Source: Anoplopoma fimbria (Eukaryota > Chordata > Actinopteri > Perciformes > Anoplopomatidae). Taken from it: 64,000 nt of DNA. The notes below the pieces were generated by a model. The model was not told the origin of the DNA. It ran no database searches and worked only from the letters and a program-made list of their open reading frames with translations. The stretch's first letter is position 1. Each line of letters begins with the position of its first letter. The DNA lies in assembly GCF_027596085.1 (NCBI RefSeq), contig NC_072464.1:15374624-15438623 (forward strand). The letters run 5' to 3'. The translations under genes were made by a program, and so were the position numbers. Shown here one piece after another: positions 1 to 18,265 of the stretch.

Positions 1-213
1 AGTTTCATTACATAAATCCAGCTCAAAACTACTTTCACTGAATAAGTTAAAGCTGCTGTCGTATCAGTAACCTGAAACTCCCCAGCAGAGGCCTTATGAG
101 AATTAAAGAGGCCCGGCGGATTGATCCATCTAATGCTGAGTAATACAGACAAAAGGGAGGCTGAAGGGAAGAGAGAGTGGAAATTTCAAGGCTACGTCAT
201 CAGCCAAGCTGTT

Positions 214-270
214 ACTCACCATTTTGTCTGCTGGTCCTTCGACTGACGTTGAGGATTCAGATACAAGGCA
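214..270 (-). CDS. Probable exon 1 (start codon only) of a third alpha-tubulin gene, partial, continues off the left edge
   Basis: On the minus strand an ATG at 222-220 is followed at once by a GTGAGT splice donor (219-214), with a leader of about 50-75 nt and a TATA box upstream. Both complete alpha-tubulin genes in this window have the same unusual architecture, with exon 1 ending exactly after the initiator ATG and a GT donor next, and this is the known layout of vertebrate alpha-tubulin genes. The remaining exons would lie left of base 1, so the identity is inferred from exon architecture and from the neighbouring tubulins, not from protein sequence. Alternative: any gene whose first intron follows its ATG. 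The upper boundary is an estimated transcription start. Confidence 0.55.
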
Positions 271-298
271 GAAGTGCAGAGGAAAGGCAGAGTCAGGG

Positions 299-365
299 TT
301 TATATAGGCAAGGATGTGGAGGGGGCAGGCAGGAAACCTCAGGAAGCAGCTGCATAGCTCATTGG
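299..365 (-). promoter_or_regulatory. TATA/CCAAT promoter for the minus-strand exon 1 at 222
   Basis: Read on the minus strand, a TATATAAA box lies at 306-299, about 80 nt upstream of the ATG at 222. A CCAAT box (ATTGG on the plus strand, 361-365) with an adjacent GC-rich motif sits about 55-60 nt further upstream. The order CCAAT, TATA, short leader, ATG and GT donor is a normal RNA polymerase II core promoter. Transcription would run to the left, out of the window. Confidence 0.55.
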
Positions 366-1442
366 CGGGAGGGAGCAGCAGTATTTTTTTTTGAAAGAGG
401 GAAGTCCCTAATACTGTCTGTCGTGTTATCCGCCCTTTCATTGATCTGCTTTGTCTTTCAGTTTCAGATTGGACGCTTATGTGTGCAAAAAAATAACCCT
501 CTTACATTTTCTTTATGATCAATTTACCCCTGTTTTCTCATGTTGAGTGCATGAGAGTTTAACGCTTCAATGAGTTGGTATGTTGGGAATTTACCAGTAG
601 AATGCAAAGTGTCCACCCCTGAAGATTTCTCAGCACATGATATACAGTATATGTGTTTCACAAGGACTTTGGGCTTGTGAATTGTTTATTTTCTACATTT
701 GTATAAATCATCAACACACATACCCTTTGTCTGTATTTAATCATTGAAGTTGTTTATTCTTAATAATAAAACATAAAAGATAAAAGTTTTAATGGTAGAA
801 AGAATAAATGGTGAGCAGGAAGAGCCTTTACAAGTAATGTGAGATAACACAAATGACATGGTGTTTCAGTTTAACCAGTTTATTCAGAATACACAGAGAA
901 ACGTCACATTTGATTCTCAGCACACCACTGAAATGTGAAAGGGTAAGAACAAGGGACGTTTTCAGCTAATCCTCGGTACAACTTTTCACCAGCCCTCTTA
1001 GGATCACAGAGCTGTGATTCATCCATTACTGGGATCCTATTGTTGCTGCAGGCTACTGTCTGATTATGAGCTACACAAACATCACCAGTCAGTGAGTTGG
1101 TCAGTTATTTTCTCTCCCTCCTGCTCTCACAGAGTCACAGCTGAATGGTATAAAGAAACTGACATAGGAGCCCTTTCATAACTTACATTCCACATTGGAG
1201 AAGAAGGGGGGGGGGGGGCACAAAAGAGAGGGTTTGGTCTAAGAAATTTTAAACGTCCAAAAATAATACGTGTCCGCCCACAATTTTGGTTTTTGCTTTG
1301 AATGCAAATGTGATGATTTGACACAGTACCGTGACATATGATTCCGTAAAATGTAATCCATATACTGCTGAGTTCCTTAAGGAGCAACTTAGTTTAAGAG
1401 ATACTTATGTTTTAATATTTCACCATACACACTGATTGAAGA

Positions 1443-1489
<47 letters not shown>

Positions 1490-1530
1490 GGGTTCCTTAA
1501 AATGGGTTATTTTCTTAACCAAGTTTTTGG
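366..1530. other. Intergenic DNA between the left-edge tubulin promoter and the 3' end of the next tubulin gene
   Basis: I see no coding exon here. The stretch holds a run of about 12 G at 1207-1218 and an AAT trinucleotide repeat at 1444-1489. Short ORFs on both strands lack codon structure or homology that I can recognise. Confidence 0.6.
1444..1489. repeat. (AAT)n microsatellite
   Basis: About 15 uninterrupted AAT units. It lies just beyond the polyadenylation signal of the minus-strand tubulin gene, so it sits at or after its transcript end. Confidence 0.95.
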
Positions 1531-1536
1531 TTTATT
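1531..1536 (-). other. Polyadenylation signal AATAAA of the minus-strand alpha-tubulin gene
   Basis: TTTATT on the plus strand reads AATAAA on the minus strand, about 80 nt after the stop codon at 1617-1619. It is the first canonical signal downstream, giving a short 3' UTR. Confidence 0.65.
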
Positions 1537-1616
1537 CATATTTTTTCCTTACTACAAAAAACTAAACCAGGATTTAGTATCAATTATCTTTGCCTTAAAT
1601 GGAGGCCTTAGGAAAG

Positions 1617-3766
<2,150 letters not shown>

Positions 3767-3847
3767 AGTTAATGTCTCTTCTCCAACGTCCAGGTATCGG
3801 CTAGAAGATGTAGTGCTGGAGACAGCTGTGCTACTCTGGGTTTTATA
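3767..3847 (-). promoter_or_regulatory. TATA box and 5' leader of the minus-strand alpha-tubulin gene
   Basis: Minus-strand TATAAAA lies at 3847-3841, 75-80 nt upstream of the ATG at 3766. A start about 30 nt downstream of the box would give a leader of roughly 50 nt ending in ATTAACT before the ATG. The spacing resembles that of the left-edge tubulin promoter. Confidence 0.65.
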
Positions 3848-4309
3848 CCTGCAGCTTAAGGTGAGCAGTGATTTGATCTGCGCTGTAATCAGAGAACCTA
3901 CTGATGATACCAGGATAAGATCATCCGCTTGGCAGACATACACACAATGCAAAAGGAGGTCACCACCCTATTCATTGTGTGAGCCTGTGAGTACTGGTGT
4001 GTAAGTGCACCTCATATTTCAGAAAGCAGAAGCACAAGCCCAGATGAGGGGAAGGTAACCTGATGAAGTTTCACTAATATATTTCTAATATATGACTTTA
4101 TGATGTAGCGAATGATAGAAAAAAAATCTCCTGTTGCTTTGAGGTTGCTGTTTAGTATAACATGTATGACGTTAGAGAAACAATGAAATTGCTCAAGCGT
4201 GTCACCGTCAAGTAACAGTGTACCATATGTAATTTGGAAAAGATAGCAGAATGTTAAAGAAATTTGACTGTGATCTTTTAGCAGTTTCATTGCTGTTGTT
4301 TTTCGTACA

Positions 4310-4343
4310 CAGGCGTTGTGTGGGTACTCACACACAACGCCTG
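4310..4343. repeat. Perfect 13-bp inverted repeat with 8-nt loop
   Basis: CAGGCGTTGTGTG at 4310-4322 is followed after GGTACTCA by its exact reverse complement at 4331-4343. A shortened copy of the arm (AACGCCTG) recurs near 4402-4409. It may be a hairpin-forming or mobile-element end sequence; the function is unknown. Confidence 0.85.
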
Positions 4344-5026
4344 CTAATGCTATGTTGAGATTTTTCCTAAAATGTATTTTTATGGAAAATCTCCAAACAC
4401 GTAACGCCTGTTCTGAATCCATCTGTACAGTCTAATCTGTACAGTTATTAAACTAAAAATGACTTCTTTTTCAACCCGACCAGTTTACCACAATCTTTTC
4501 CCTAGTTGAAATGATCTCTGTCCTTAACAAACAATACATATGAGACCTGCTCCTCTTTCCCTAGTTCTGCAACCTCTTGGGAGAGTAGGGAAACTGAATA
4601 CATGTGAACCACCTCATTAAGTGTCAGCTGAGTAAAGGGAATAAACAGCTTCCTGCCGGATTGGTTTCACTTTATGCAACATAAAAGTTAAACACAGTTT
4701 GACCACTGGAATCTGTGTCACACACACATTCACACCTGAAAGGTTGTTGAGTTCACATGTCAACATTCCTACATCTCTTCTAACATGAGTTTCAGTTTGC
4801 AGTATAACTGCCTGTTTCAGTTGTCATGAATTAATTGTCTCTTATACTTAAAACAAGCCTAACCGCTTTCAAGACCAAAAGGCATATACTGTCGTGTGGG
4901 AACATTGATACATTATAATCTACTGTTTAAAGATACAACAATGGGGAAGTATATGGCTTCTATGTTCACACACATCATGTTGACTTCCTCTTTACTGTCA
5001 CAAGATACATGAGTTATCCCCCCCCC

Positions 5027-5056
5027 GAGTGACATTCAAGATAATGAATGTCACTC
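5027..5056. repeat. Perfect 12-bp inverted repeat with 6-nt loop
   Basis: GAGTGACATTCA at 5027-5038, loop AGATAA, then the exact reverse complement TGAATGTCACTC at 5045-5056. It is a short palindrome in the tubulin intergenic region with no known function. Confidence 0.85.
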
Positions 5057-6611
5057 AGGAGTCTGTTGGTTGTGAAAATGTGTGTGACAGCCAAAAGTAA
5101 AATGAGAGGCACCAACAGTGATCCCACAGCGTCAAATGCACCTCCATTTATTCGAGTCAGTCAGTTTCTCTCCTGAGGCTGTGAGACTGATATGTAACAA
5201 TTGGGAATGCTGATGTTGGCATCACGTTCTTTTGACACAGAGCTCAAAAAGCATTATGGTTATAGTGGAAATGTAAAGTTAAAACGCTTTGGTTCCACAT
5301 TGGTGCTTTTACACATGAACCTGAAGCTTGTTTTATTACCTCGTAGGGAAGACGAGGTTGATGATTATTATTATAACATGTTTTTTCTATACTGTACGAC
5401 ATAAAATATAGCAACTATGAACACTTTTCTATCAAACTTTTGGTCTGGTTCATTCTCTGTGAGCTGAACTACTGTTAAATATCACAAGGGAAGTGTAGAC
5501 CCTGTTGTTGTCTGCTTTTTTTGCCCTCATACGTGTTCCCTGAGTCATAAAGTCATGTCCCACTTCCATTGTTTGAGAGTAAAACGCTCAAGCAACGCCC
5601 CATAAGTAACTCTTGTCACTGATAGGTCAAAATAATCCAGTGCTGACAAGAAAAAAAAGATTTAAAAAAAGAAACACCACATATATTTCACATCAACTCA
5701 TATTCTATACAATCCCAATGTACACAAAAATAATTACAGTAATGAAAAAACACTTTTCAGGACCCAGCGTAGTGGTGAAAAAACAAGACTTCTACTCAAA
5801 GCTTTCACATACTTTTGCTACACTTTTTACTCATTGAGGGACTCATGGTGAAGCAACTACGACCTCTAGCTTTCAAATGGGTACAGTGACAGCATGTCCA
5901 ATAAAACAGCAGTAAGAGGAGGGTTGATCCTCCCGCCCACCAGATAACTGAACTTAGGTGTGGCCCTTTTATAGCCTACACATACAAGTGCCAAGACGTT
6001 TGAATTGATAGCATGGGAGTTATGAAATTACAACAAGAAAAATAAAAACGGGATTAAGAAATGTTTTGGCAAATAAAATGGATGAATGTACTGGTATGAT
6101 CGATTAATGCAAAGAAAAGTTGGATTCTGCGTTACCCCAGAAAAATTCTTTATTTATTATTGACAGTGTTGAGATGACTTTAAATAGCATTTAGACAATT
6201 ATCATGTAGAGACACTTTGAGACATACTGCTGCATACGGATTAAACAATCAGTGAGCCAATGTAATTAATCACTTTAATTAGTAGTTAAGCTATTTGATG
6301 TTTGTGTTTGATCAAGTAGGCGCTTTCTCAGCGGAGCAGTGTGTCTGGAAATTTTAAAAATGATTCACATATATATTTTTTTCAAATTACAATTATCATC
6401 TTCACATGTTGGCCAATTTTTTTTACCAAACAAAGACACCCCTGAAATATATTTAAAAAAAATACCTATTTGCACTCTATGTTACTCTGTACTTTACTAC
6501 ACTGTCATAAATGCCTAGATCCATGACTAAGTGGTGACAGGCTTTTCTTAACAGATGGCCCAAACCTAGAATTACCTTTCTCCTGCTGTACGTTTTCCCT
6601 TTCTAAGCTTT

Positions 6612-6790
6612 AAAGTGATGATAATTATAATAACAATTATAATTTGATTTGTATAGTACTTTTCAAGCAGGGAGCACAACATTATTTCCATAGGCAGCAG
6701 AGCAATACAATGATGCACAAAATATCAAGAAACCAAAACAGCAAAATAAAAGCACACAATTTAAAGACGTATAAAATACATTTACAGATG
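6612..6790 (+). repeat. Teleost dispersed-repeat fragment (retroelement-like)
   Basis: The stretch beginning GATGATAATTATAATAAC and running through TTTGATTTGTATAGTACTTT into an A-rich tract resembles a common fish repeat with the pattern 'AATTTGATTTATATAGCGCTTTTCA...AAAACA'. The resemblance is from memory, and boundaries and class are uncertain. Confidence 0.4.
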
Positions 6791-7229
6791 AATCATTCAA
6801 AAGGATATATGGAAGCACAGGTGAAACTATTAAAATAAACTTAAAATCATAAAACTCACAATTCATTGGCCTTTGACTGTGCATAAACTAACCTCCTGTA
6901 GCCTTACCTGCCAGTCTCTGTAGGAGCTGGCCATATCTGCAGTGTGCAAACATGGAGACATAGAGACACATTATTGTGTCCTGTGTGTTGTAAAGCACTC
7001 TGGATGAACTGCTTGGTGTTAGTGCCAAACGTATCCAGAATCAGTATCCTAATTCAAGATCTGACACAATATTCGGTGATGCTTTTTGAAAAAGCTTAGA
7101 TTGAAATGAATTGTGGAACTCTTGTCCTCAGTATTTTCATAATTTCTATAAGAACACACTCTTGCATTACATGGAGTGGCCTGTGCGCTCTTGGTGCGCG
7201 TCCTCGTCAAACAGACAGGTGGGAGTGGT

Positions 7230-7386
7230 TTGCAGTTGAACGCAGCGCCGCAGCTCCTCGTCCACCTGGCATTACTCACTCACTCGGACCACATTGACGG
7301 CCGCTGTGAGAAGCCACACATAAAACATAAAACATAAAGCCAGCTGCACGCCTTTCTGTCCAAGGACATCCTGCTAAGAAGCTACA
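7230..7386 (+). promoter_or_regulatory. Probable promoter and 5' leader of the plus-strand alpha-tubulin gene
   Basis: This stretch is more G+C- and CpG-rich than its surroundings (GCGCGTCC near 7196, CGCAGCGCCG near 7241). A TATA-like ATAAAACATAAAACATAAA lies at 7320-7338, about 50-65 nt before the ATG at 7387. The leader ends GAAGCTACA before ATG. There is no perfect TATA box, so the exact start is uncertain. Confidence 0.45.
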
Positions 7387-13482
<6,096 letters not shown>

Positions 13483-13522
13483 ACGGGTTTAGCTGTCATT
13501 TGCCAATTATATTCAGGGAAAA

Positions 13523-13551
13523 ATGAAGTCTATTCAATACATAGACTTCAT
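13523..13551 (+). other. 11-bp hairpin in the tubulin 3' UTR
   Basis: ATGAAGTCTAT at 13523-13533, a 7-nt loop and the exact reverse complement ATAGACTTCAT at 13541-13551, starting 40 nt after the stop codon. The RNA could form a stem-loop. I know of no described role for it in alpha-tubulin mRNAs. Confidence 0.7.
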
Positions 13552-13749
13552 ATAAGAAATACAACAAATTTTGCATGTTTCTTTTTAAATTAATCTTTTT
13601 TTAATTTCTATTTTTTTCTTAAAATAATTGACATATCTCTTACCATCTTTCGTGTCAATTTATACCGTTTTTTTAATTGGTTTTATCAAAAATACAGAAC
13701 ATTGTTCATTAAACTGGTCTTTATAAGTTTTAAACCTGTGTGATTGCAC

Positions 13750-13755
13750 AATAAA
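13750..13755 (+). other. Polyadenylation signal AATAAA of the plus-strand alpha-tubulin gene
   Basis: A canonical AATAAA about 270 nt after the stop at 13480-13482, followed within 40 nt by a T-rich tract, which is the usual downstream element. Confidence 0.75.
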
Positions 13756-14279
13756 TCTTTCCCCAAAATGTCTTGTCCCTTTTTTTTTCCACTGTAAGAA
13801 AGGAGTCTTTCCCTTGCTGTTAGTCTGTAAGCATTTTTATGAATATTTTCATGATAAAATGTAGCATCTTATGTGTTTTAATTTTTCACATCCACAAAAT
13901 CCATTGAATAGTTTGTGTACCACATAGGCTACAGTGTTGAGCAACAGTCGGGTCTTTGCATAAGTCATTTGTGTTGGAATTTCTGCAGTTTTACAGCTCA
14001 CCCACTAGGGTTCAGTGAAATCCAGTTATTGAAACCACTTCTACTGAAAAGGAACTGATAAAGTATGAAAACGTCTTCAGTGAGCTGACCTAACGCCACA
14101 TCAACTTGGTAAGATTTAAAACTTGTCCTTTCTTTCTCTCAAACATATCTCTCACTCAGATCTCTGTATGTCGGCATAATATTATATACCCAATGTCTTC
14201 ATGTTACCTCTTCATTGGGATTAGATAATTATGTCTAAAGGGTTGTCTTTTTTTTTTTGAAGCATTGACTAAGAACATA

Positions 14280-14498
14280 CAGTACCAGTCAAAAGTGTGG
14301 ACACACCTTCTCATTCAACTACTTTGAAGAATCTAAAATATAAAACATATTCTGGTTTGTTGAGCATTTGTTTGTTTACCACATAATTCCATATGTGTTC
14401 CTTCATAGTGTGGATGTCTTCAATATTAATCTACAATGTAGACATTTTTTTTAAAAACATTGAATGAGAAGGTGTGTCCAAACTTTTGACTGGTACTG
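14280..14498. mobile_element. Tc1/mariner-type MITE, copy 1 (219 bp)
   Basis: The left end CAGTACCAGTCAAAAGTGTG and the right end, which reads inward as the same sequence reverse-complemented (TTTTGACTGGTACTG), form near-perfect terminal inverted repeats of about 39 bp. TA dinucleotides flank both ends (14278-14279 and 14499-14500), as expected for Tc1/mariner insertion. The interior has no transposase. The CAGTACCAGTCAAAAGTTTGGACACACC end is a very common teleost repeat. A second copy lies at 19789-20013. Confidence 0.88.
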
Positions 14499-14640
14499 TA
14501 TATGAGTTTGCATTTGCATACTTATGTAACTGTATTATGTGGTGCTGCGATGGGTTCTCTGCTTCTCGCATAGTGCATGCTGGGTAACTTTTGCTGAAAC
14601 ATAAGAACTGCTCTGTTTTCAACCAAACAAACACTCATGT

Positions 14641-14690
14641 CCCAACTTTTGATAGATGACGTATAGGTTTTTTTTTTTTTTTTATTTATA
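14641..14690. other. Poly-T tract upstream of dhdh
   Basis: A run of about 18 T near 14669-14686 lies in the short region between the MITE and dhdh exon 1. No TATA box is obvious; the 14700-14831 stretch is the presumed dhdh promoter and leader. Confidence 0.5.
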
Positions 14691-14831
14691 CATGCTTCAT
14701 ATCTACATATCAATATACTGTGTAAAGCCCGTGCTGTGTGTATCCAGTGTGGAGCATACTAGATGCTGTGGAGGCGTTCCCTAGTGCAGGAGCTATTACT
14801 CAGGTTGTTTATCACTGCTGGCCGACGTGCA

Positions 14832-17765
14832 ATGGCAACCCGCTGGGGAATATGCAGTGCAGGACACATTAGTCATGACTTCTCTGTTGCTTTACGGACT
14901 CTGAATCCCGAACACCACGAGGTAACATTTTTAAAATAAGTTTATTTCAGCTTATGTTACATGGGAGTTACACGCTGCATGTTGCATAAAGTTGTAAATG
15001 TGAGTACGTTACGTCACAGAGGAAATACATACTCTTAGTATATCAATGGCTTAGCCTTTAAATATTGTAAATGAATTAATAAAACATGTAAAGACGTAGA
15101 AATATCAACAACTGTTCCCAAACTTCAAAGTGTGTCCCAGCTCTGCCACCACGTGACCATGCATATGAACAAAGCACTTCATCTTTAATAACGTGACGTA
15201 ACATAGCAGTCAGTTTCTCTCTGCAAGTGACCTCTGCATACTTCTGAACAGGTTTCTGCTTTCTGACAGTTTACAAAGAAGAGGAAATGTGTTGAGGCTC
15301 ATTAGCAATTAAACATTGTTATGTGGCAACACACCCAGTATATTGTTATGAGCATGAGCGTGGAGTACACACCTGTACTGGGTCATAAGTGAAACCTTTC
15401 CAGCTTATTCGCTTTACTCAAGTGTTCAACTATGGTCGCTCCACCATTTCAATCATCATTTCAGCTCACATTTTCATTTATATTACTCTAAATATGCTTT
15501 TAGTTTTATTAATGCAGCATTCATGTACATGTCATTCATACTGTTTGTTCACCCTCAGATAGTGGCTGTCGCAGCGAGGGACCTGCAGCATGCCAAAGAA
15601 TTTGCCAAAAAGCACAATATCCCTCGAGCCTATGGAAGTTATGATGAGTTGGCAAAAGATCAAGACATCGGTGGGTTCTTCTGTCACCGTATCGCATAAT
15701 GTTTGGTCTAAATATAATCAACAAATTCAGCTCAGCTCAAGTGTGTTTAGGCCATTCATTGAATCTCAACCAGCTCCGATACTAGTAGTGGATTCTACAT
15801 TATATACATTCCCTACTTGGATAAATAAAGTTTCTAAACAATAATACTCTCTCTTTCCCCTTCTCTCTAGATGTGGTGTACATCGGGACCATCCATCCTC
15901 ACCACCTGGCTACTGGCAAGCTCTTCATGAAGTCCAGAAAGAATGTGCTGATTGAGAAGCCTCTTGCCATGAATTCAAGGGAAGTGCAGGAACTCATCAC
16001 TACAGCTGAAGACAACAGTGTCTTTCTCATGGAGGTGACTAAATATATATATATTTTTTTTTTTTATCCAAAATTACATTTACCTTTTTGAACCATTCCA
16101 TTTCTCTGTTTAGGCAGTTTGGACACGTTTCTTTCCTGTATCCCGAGAAGTGAGGAGACTGCTAGGCCAGGATGAAGTGGGTGATGTTCAGATGGTGAGG
16201 GCTGATCTGGGGGCTCAACTCACCCACATCCCTCGCTTGGCTGAGAGGAAGCAGGGAGGGGGGGCACTGCTGGACCTGGGCATCTACTGTCTGCAGTTTA
16301 TATTCATGGTTTTTAATGGCGAGAGGCCCGAGTCCATCCAAGCCACAGGGCATTGCATAGACACAGGTAATTATCTCAAGGAAGTCAATTTTCCAAGCAA
16401 TTTTTTTTAGTGAATGACAAACTAAATTCTTCACAATAACCCTGGTACCTAATCTTATATAGAATCTGGAGGTTGTTTTATGTAAACATTTCTAAAAGAT
16501 CTCACTACATCTTTTGTCCAGGTGTTGATGGAACAGCAGTATTGGTCCTAAAGTTCTCAGGAAACAGACTGGCCGTTTGCACTTGTTCTATCACCATGGC
16601 ACTGACCTGTGATGCGGTTATCACTGGGACCAAAGGCACCATTAAGGTAATGGCGGCAAGAAAAGTAGAAACATGTTCGCACATGACCGAGTAACACAGT
16701 TAACACACAATTTGAATATACTAATATTAGCTGTTTATGTTAACAGTAGGCTAATTGTTAAAAATATGTGGAACCACAGCCAAACTTAACATTTGTTGGC
16801 ACACAATTTGTGAGCAGGAATAGGGAAATCTCTATTTTTGTAGTCCAGTTTTGTTCTAAAGAGTTTTTTCAGCCCATGTAGAGGCTAGTTTGTCTTTGTT
16901 AAAAAAAAAAGTATTAATTGTGGCTCCGTCTATCTATTGAAATTTCCCACCTAAACTGTTTAATCTAAGTAAAGTATAGTATTGTGTAGTTGGTTGGATT
17001 GTTAATAGGATTTAACTGAGACTTGTACATTTAATACATCATAAATACTTGATCAACATGTAAAAACATGGAAGACTCAATGAAATACTAGTGTTATATA
17101 TAGGCTGAATAGCTTAATCAACTTTAAAGCAAAAATACTTCATTTATGTGATGTAAACACTAACCAGTCAAAAGAAAAAGCTCATTGCTTTGGCCAATTG
17201 TCTGTATTAAATGTTCCACAATGAAAATACAGACTCTACACTAGCAAACAAAGTAAGTTTGTATGAATGACATTGATTTCAACACCAGGTACCTAACCAC
17301 ATGTGGTGCCCCACAACCTTGGAAGTGAATGGGAAGGAGATGCAGTTCCCCCTCCCAGAGGCTGGCATGCCACTAAACTTCACCAACAGCACAGGTCTAC
17401 GGTATGAAGCTGAGGAGGTGCGCCAATGTCTGCTGAAAGGTAAGAAGCTTTCAGGCATAAAAATAGAACAGCTTTAGTAGTTACAATTGATCTGATCTGA
17501 TTTTGATTGATCAGTTTTATTTATTAACTAAGATCCAATGTAAATGCACACTCAAGTGCATAATTTGACCAGTGAACTTACCAGTGAACCCCAGAGATAT
17601 TTAACTTGGATTGTCTCTTGTGGTCTCTTATTTGTGATTGCTTGTTCTCCTCCAGGACTGAAGGAGAGTCCAGGGATGCCGTGGGCTCACTCCAGCCTGA
17701 TAGCAGAAGTTATAGATGAGGCCAGAAGACAGCTGGGAGTGACATATGACCAGGACAACATCTAG
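14832..17765 (+). CDS. dhdh: Dihydrodiol dehydrogenase (trans-1,2-dihydrobenzene-1,2-diol dehydrogenase), 334 aa
   Basis: NADP-dependent oxidoreductase of the GFO/IDH/MocA family, cytosolic, which oxidises trans-dihydrodiols of aromatic hydrocarbons and also D-xylose. Seven exons: 14832-14921, 15559-15670, 15871-16034, 16114-16366, 16522-16646, 17289-17439 and 17656-17765. All introns are GT-AG, the phases fit, and the total of 334 aa equals the mammalian length. The N-terminus [14 protein letters not shown] is the Rossmann dinucleotide loop. Other family marks in order are [34 protein letters not shown], the EKPLAMN segment with the conserved catalytic-region lysine, [23 protein letters not shown] and VSGTKG-like ITGTKGTIK. 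There are no signal or membrane segments. The gene ends about 500 bp before the pofut2 start codon on the same strand. Confidence 0.97.
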
Positions 17766-18109
17766 TGATGTGTTTTCACTGAAGGCTAAGGAGCAGACTT
17801 GTACCTCAACATGCAGAACGACAGAATCTGAATCGAGTTTGCGTTTGAAATTCAGGTCACATGGGATCATTGTAGATGTTTCTGCGAAGCTTGGACTGTT
17901 TTGTGTTCATGTGGTCCCATGTGACGACGGTTAACCATCATGCACATAGCAGGACCCCAAAACCAAAGCTGCTAAATAACATTCATCCATCATTCATTGT
18001 ATTACTTTCATCTGTGCTTATTCTACTGTGACATGTCATAATGCTGTCTGTAAAAAGATTGTAATAGTAATATGTTGTAATTTTCAATAACTCAATTTTA
18101 ATTTAGTCT

Positions 18110-18115
18110 AATAAA
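18110..18115 (+). other. Polyadenylation signal AATAAA of dhdh
   Basis: A canonical AATAAA about 345 nt after the dhdh stop, with TG/T-rich sequence after it. It lies only about 150 nt before the pofut2 start codon, so the pofut2 promoter must be very compact or overlap the dhdh 3' end. Confidence 0.7.
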
Positions 18116-18265
18116 CTGGTGAATATCTAGCTGGGTTATTTGTCATTGACTATAATACATTTTGGATTTTACATTTCTTAAAAAATCATTCATGTCCCTT
18201 CTGGTTGCTCGGCAACTGTACAGACGCTCTTTCACCCTCCCGGAAGTGCGTGGCTCTGAGGAAAT

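Larger units (their letters stand above)
3848..7229. other. Intergenic region between two divergently transcribed alpha-tubulin genes
   Basis: About 3.4 kb with no supported coding exon. It must hold upstream control DNA for both divergent genes. Visible structure: a perfect 13-bp inverted repeat at 4310-4343, a perfect 12-bp inverted repeat at 5027-5056, a C-run at 5018-5026 and a probable dispersed repeat fragment at 6612-6790. ORFs of 60-136 codons here (for example 4012-4422 minus) show no recognisable protein and are taken as chance. Confidence 0.55.

Noticed and set aside
130..518. Two opposed ORFs of 103 and 113 codons at the left edge
   Set aside because: They run through the TATA box, leader and splice donor of the presumed tubulin exon 1 and resemble no protein that I know.
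4012..4422. 136-codon minus-strand ORF between the tubulins
   Set aside because: Spans the inverted repeat at 4310-4343, has low-complexity AT-rich codon use, and shows no homology or splice or promoter support.
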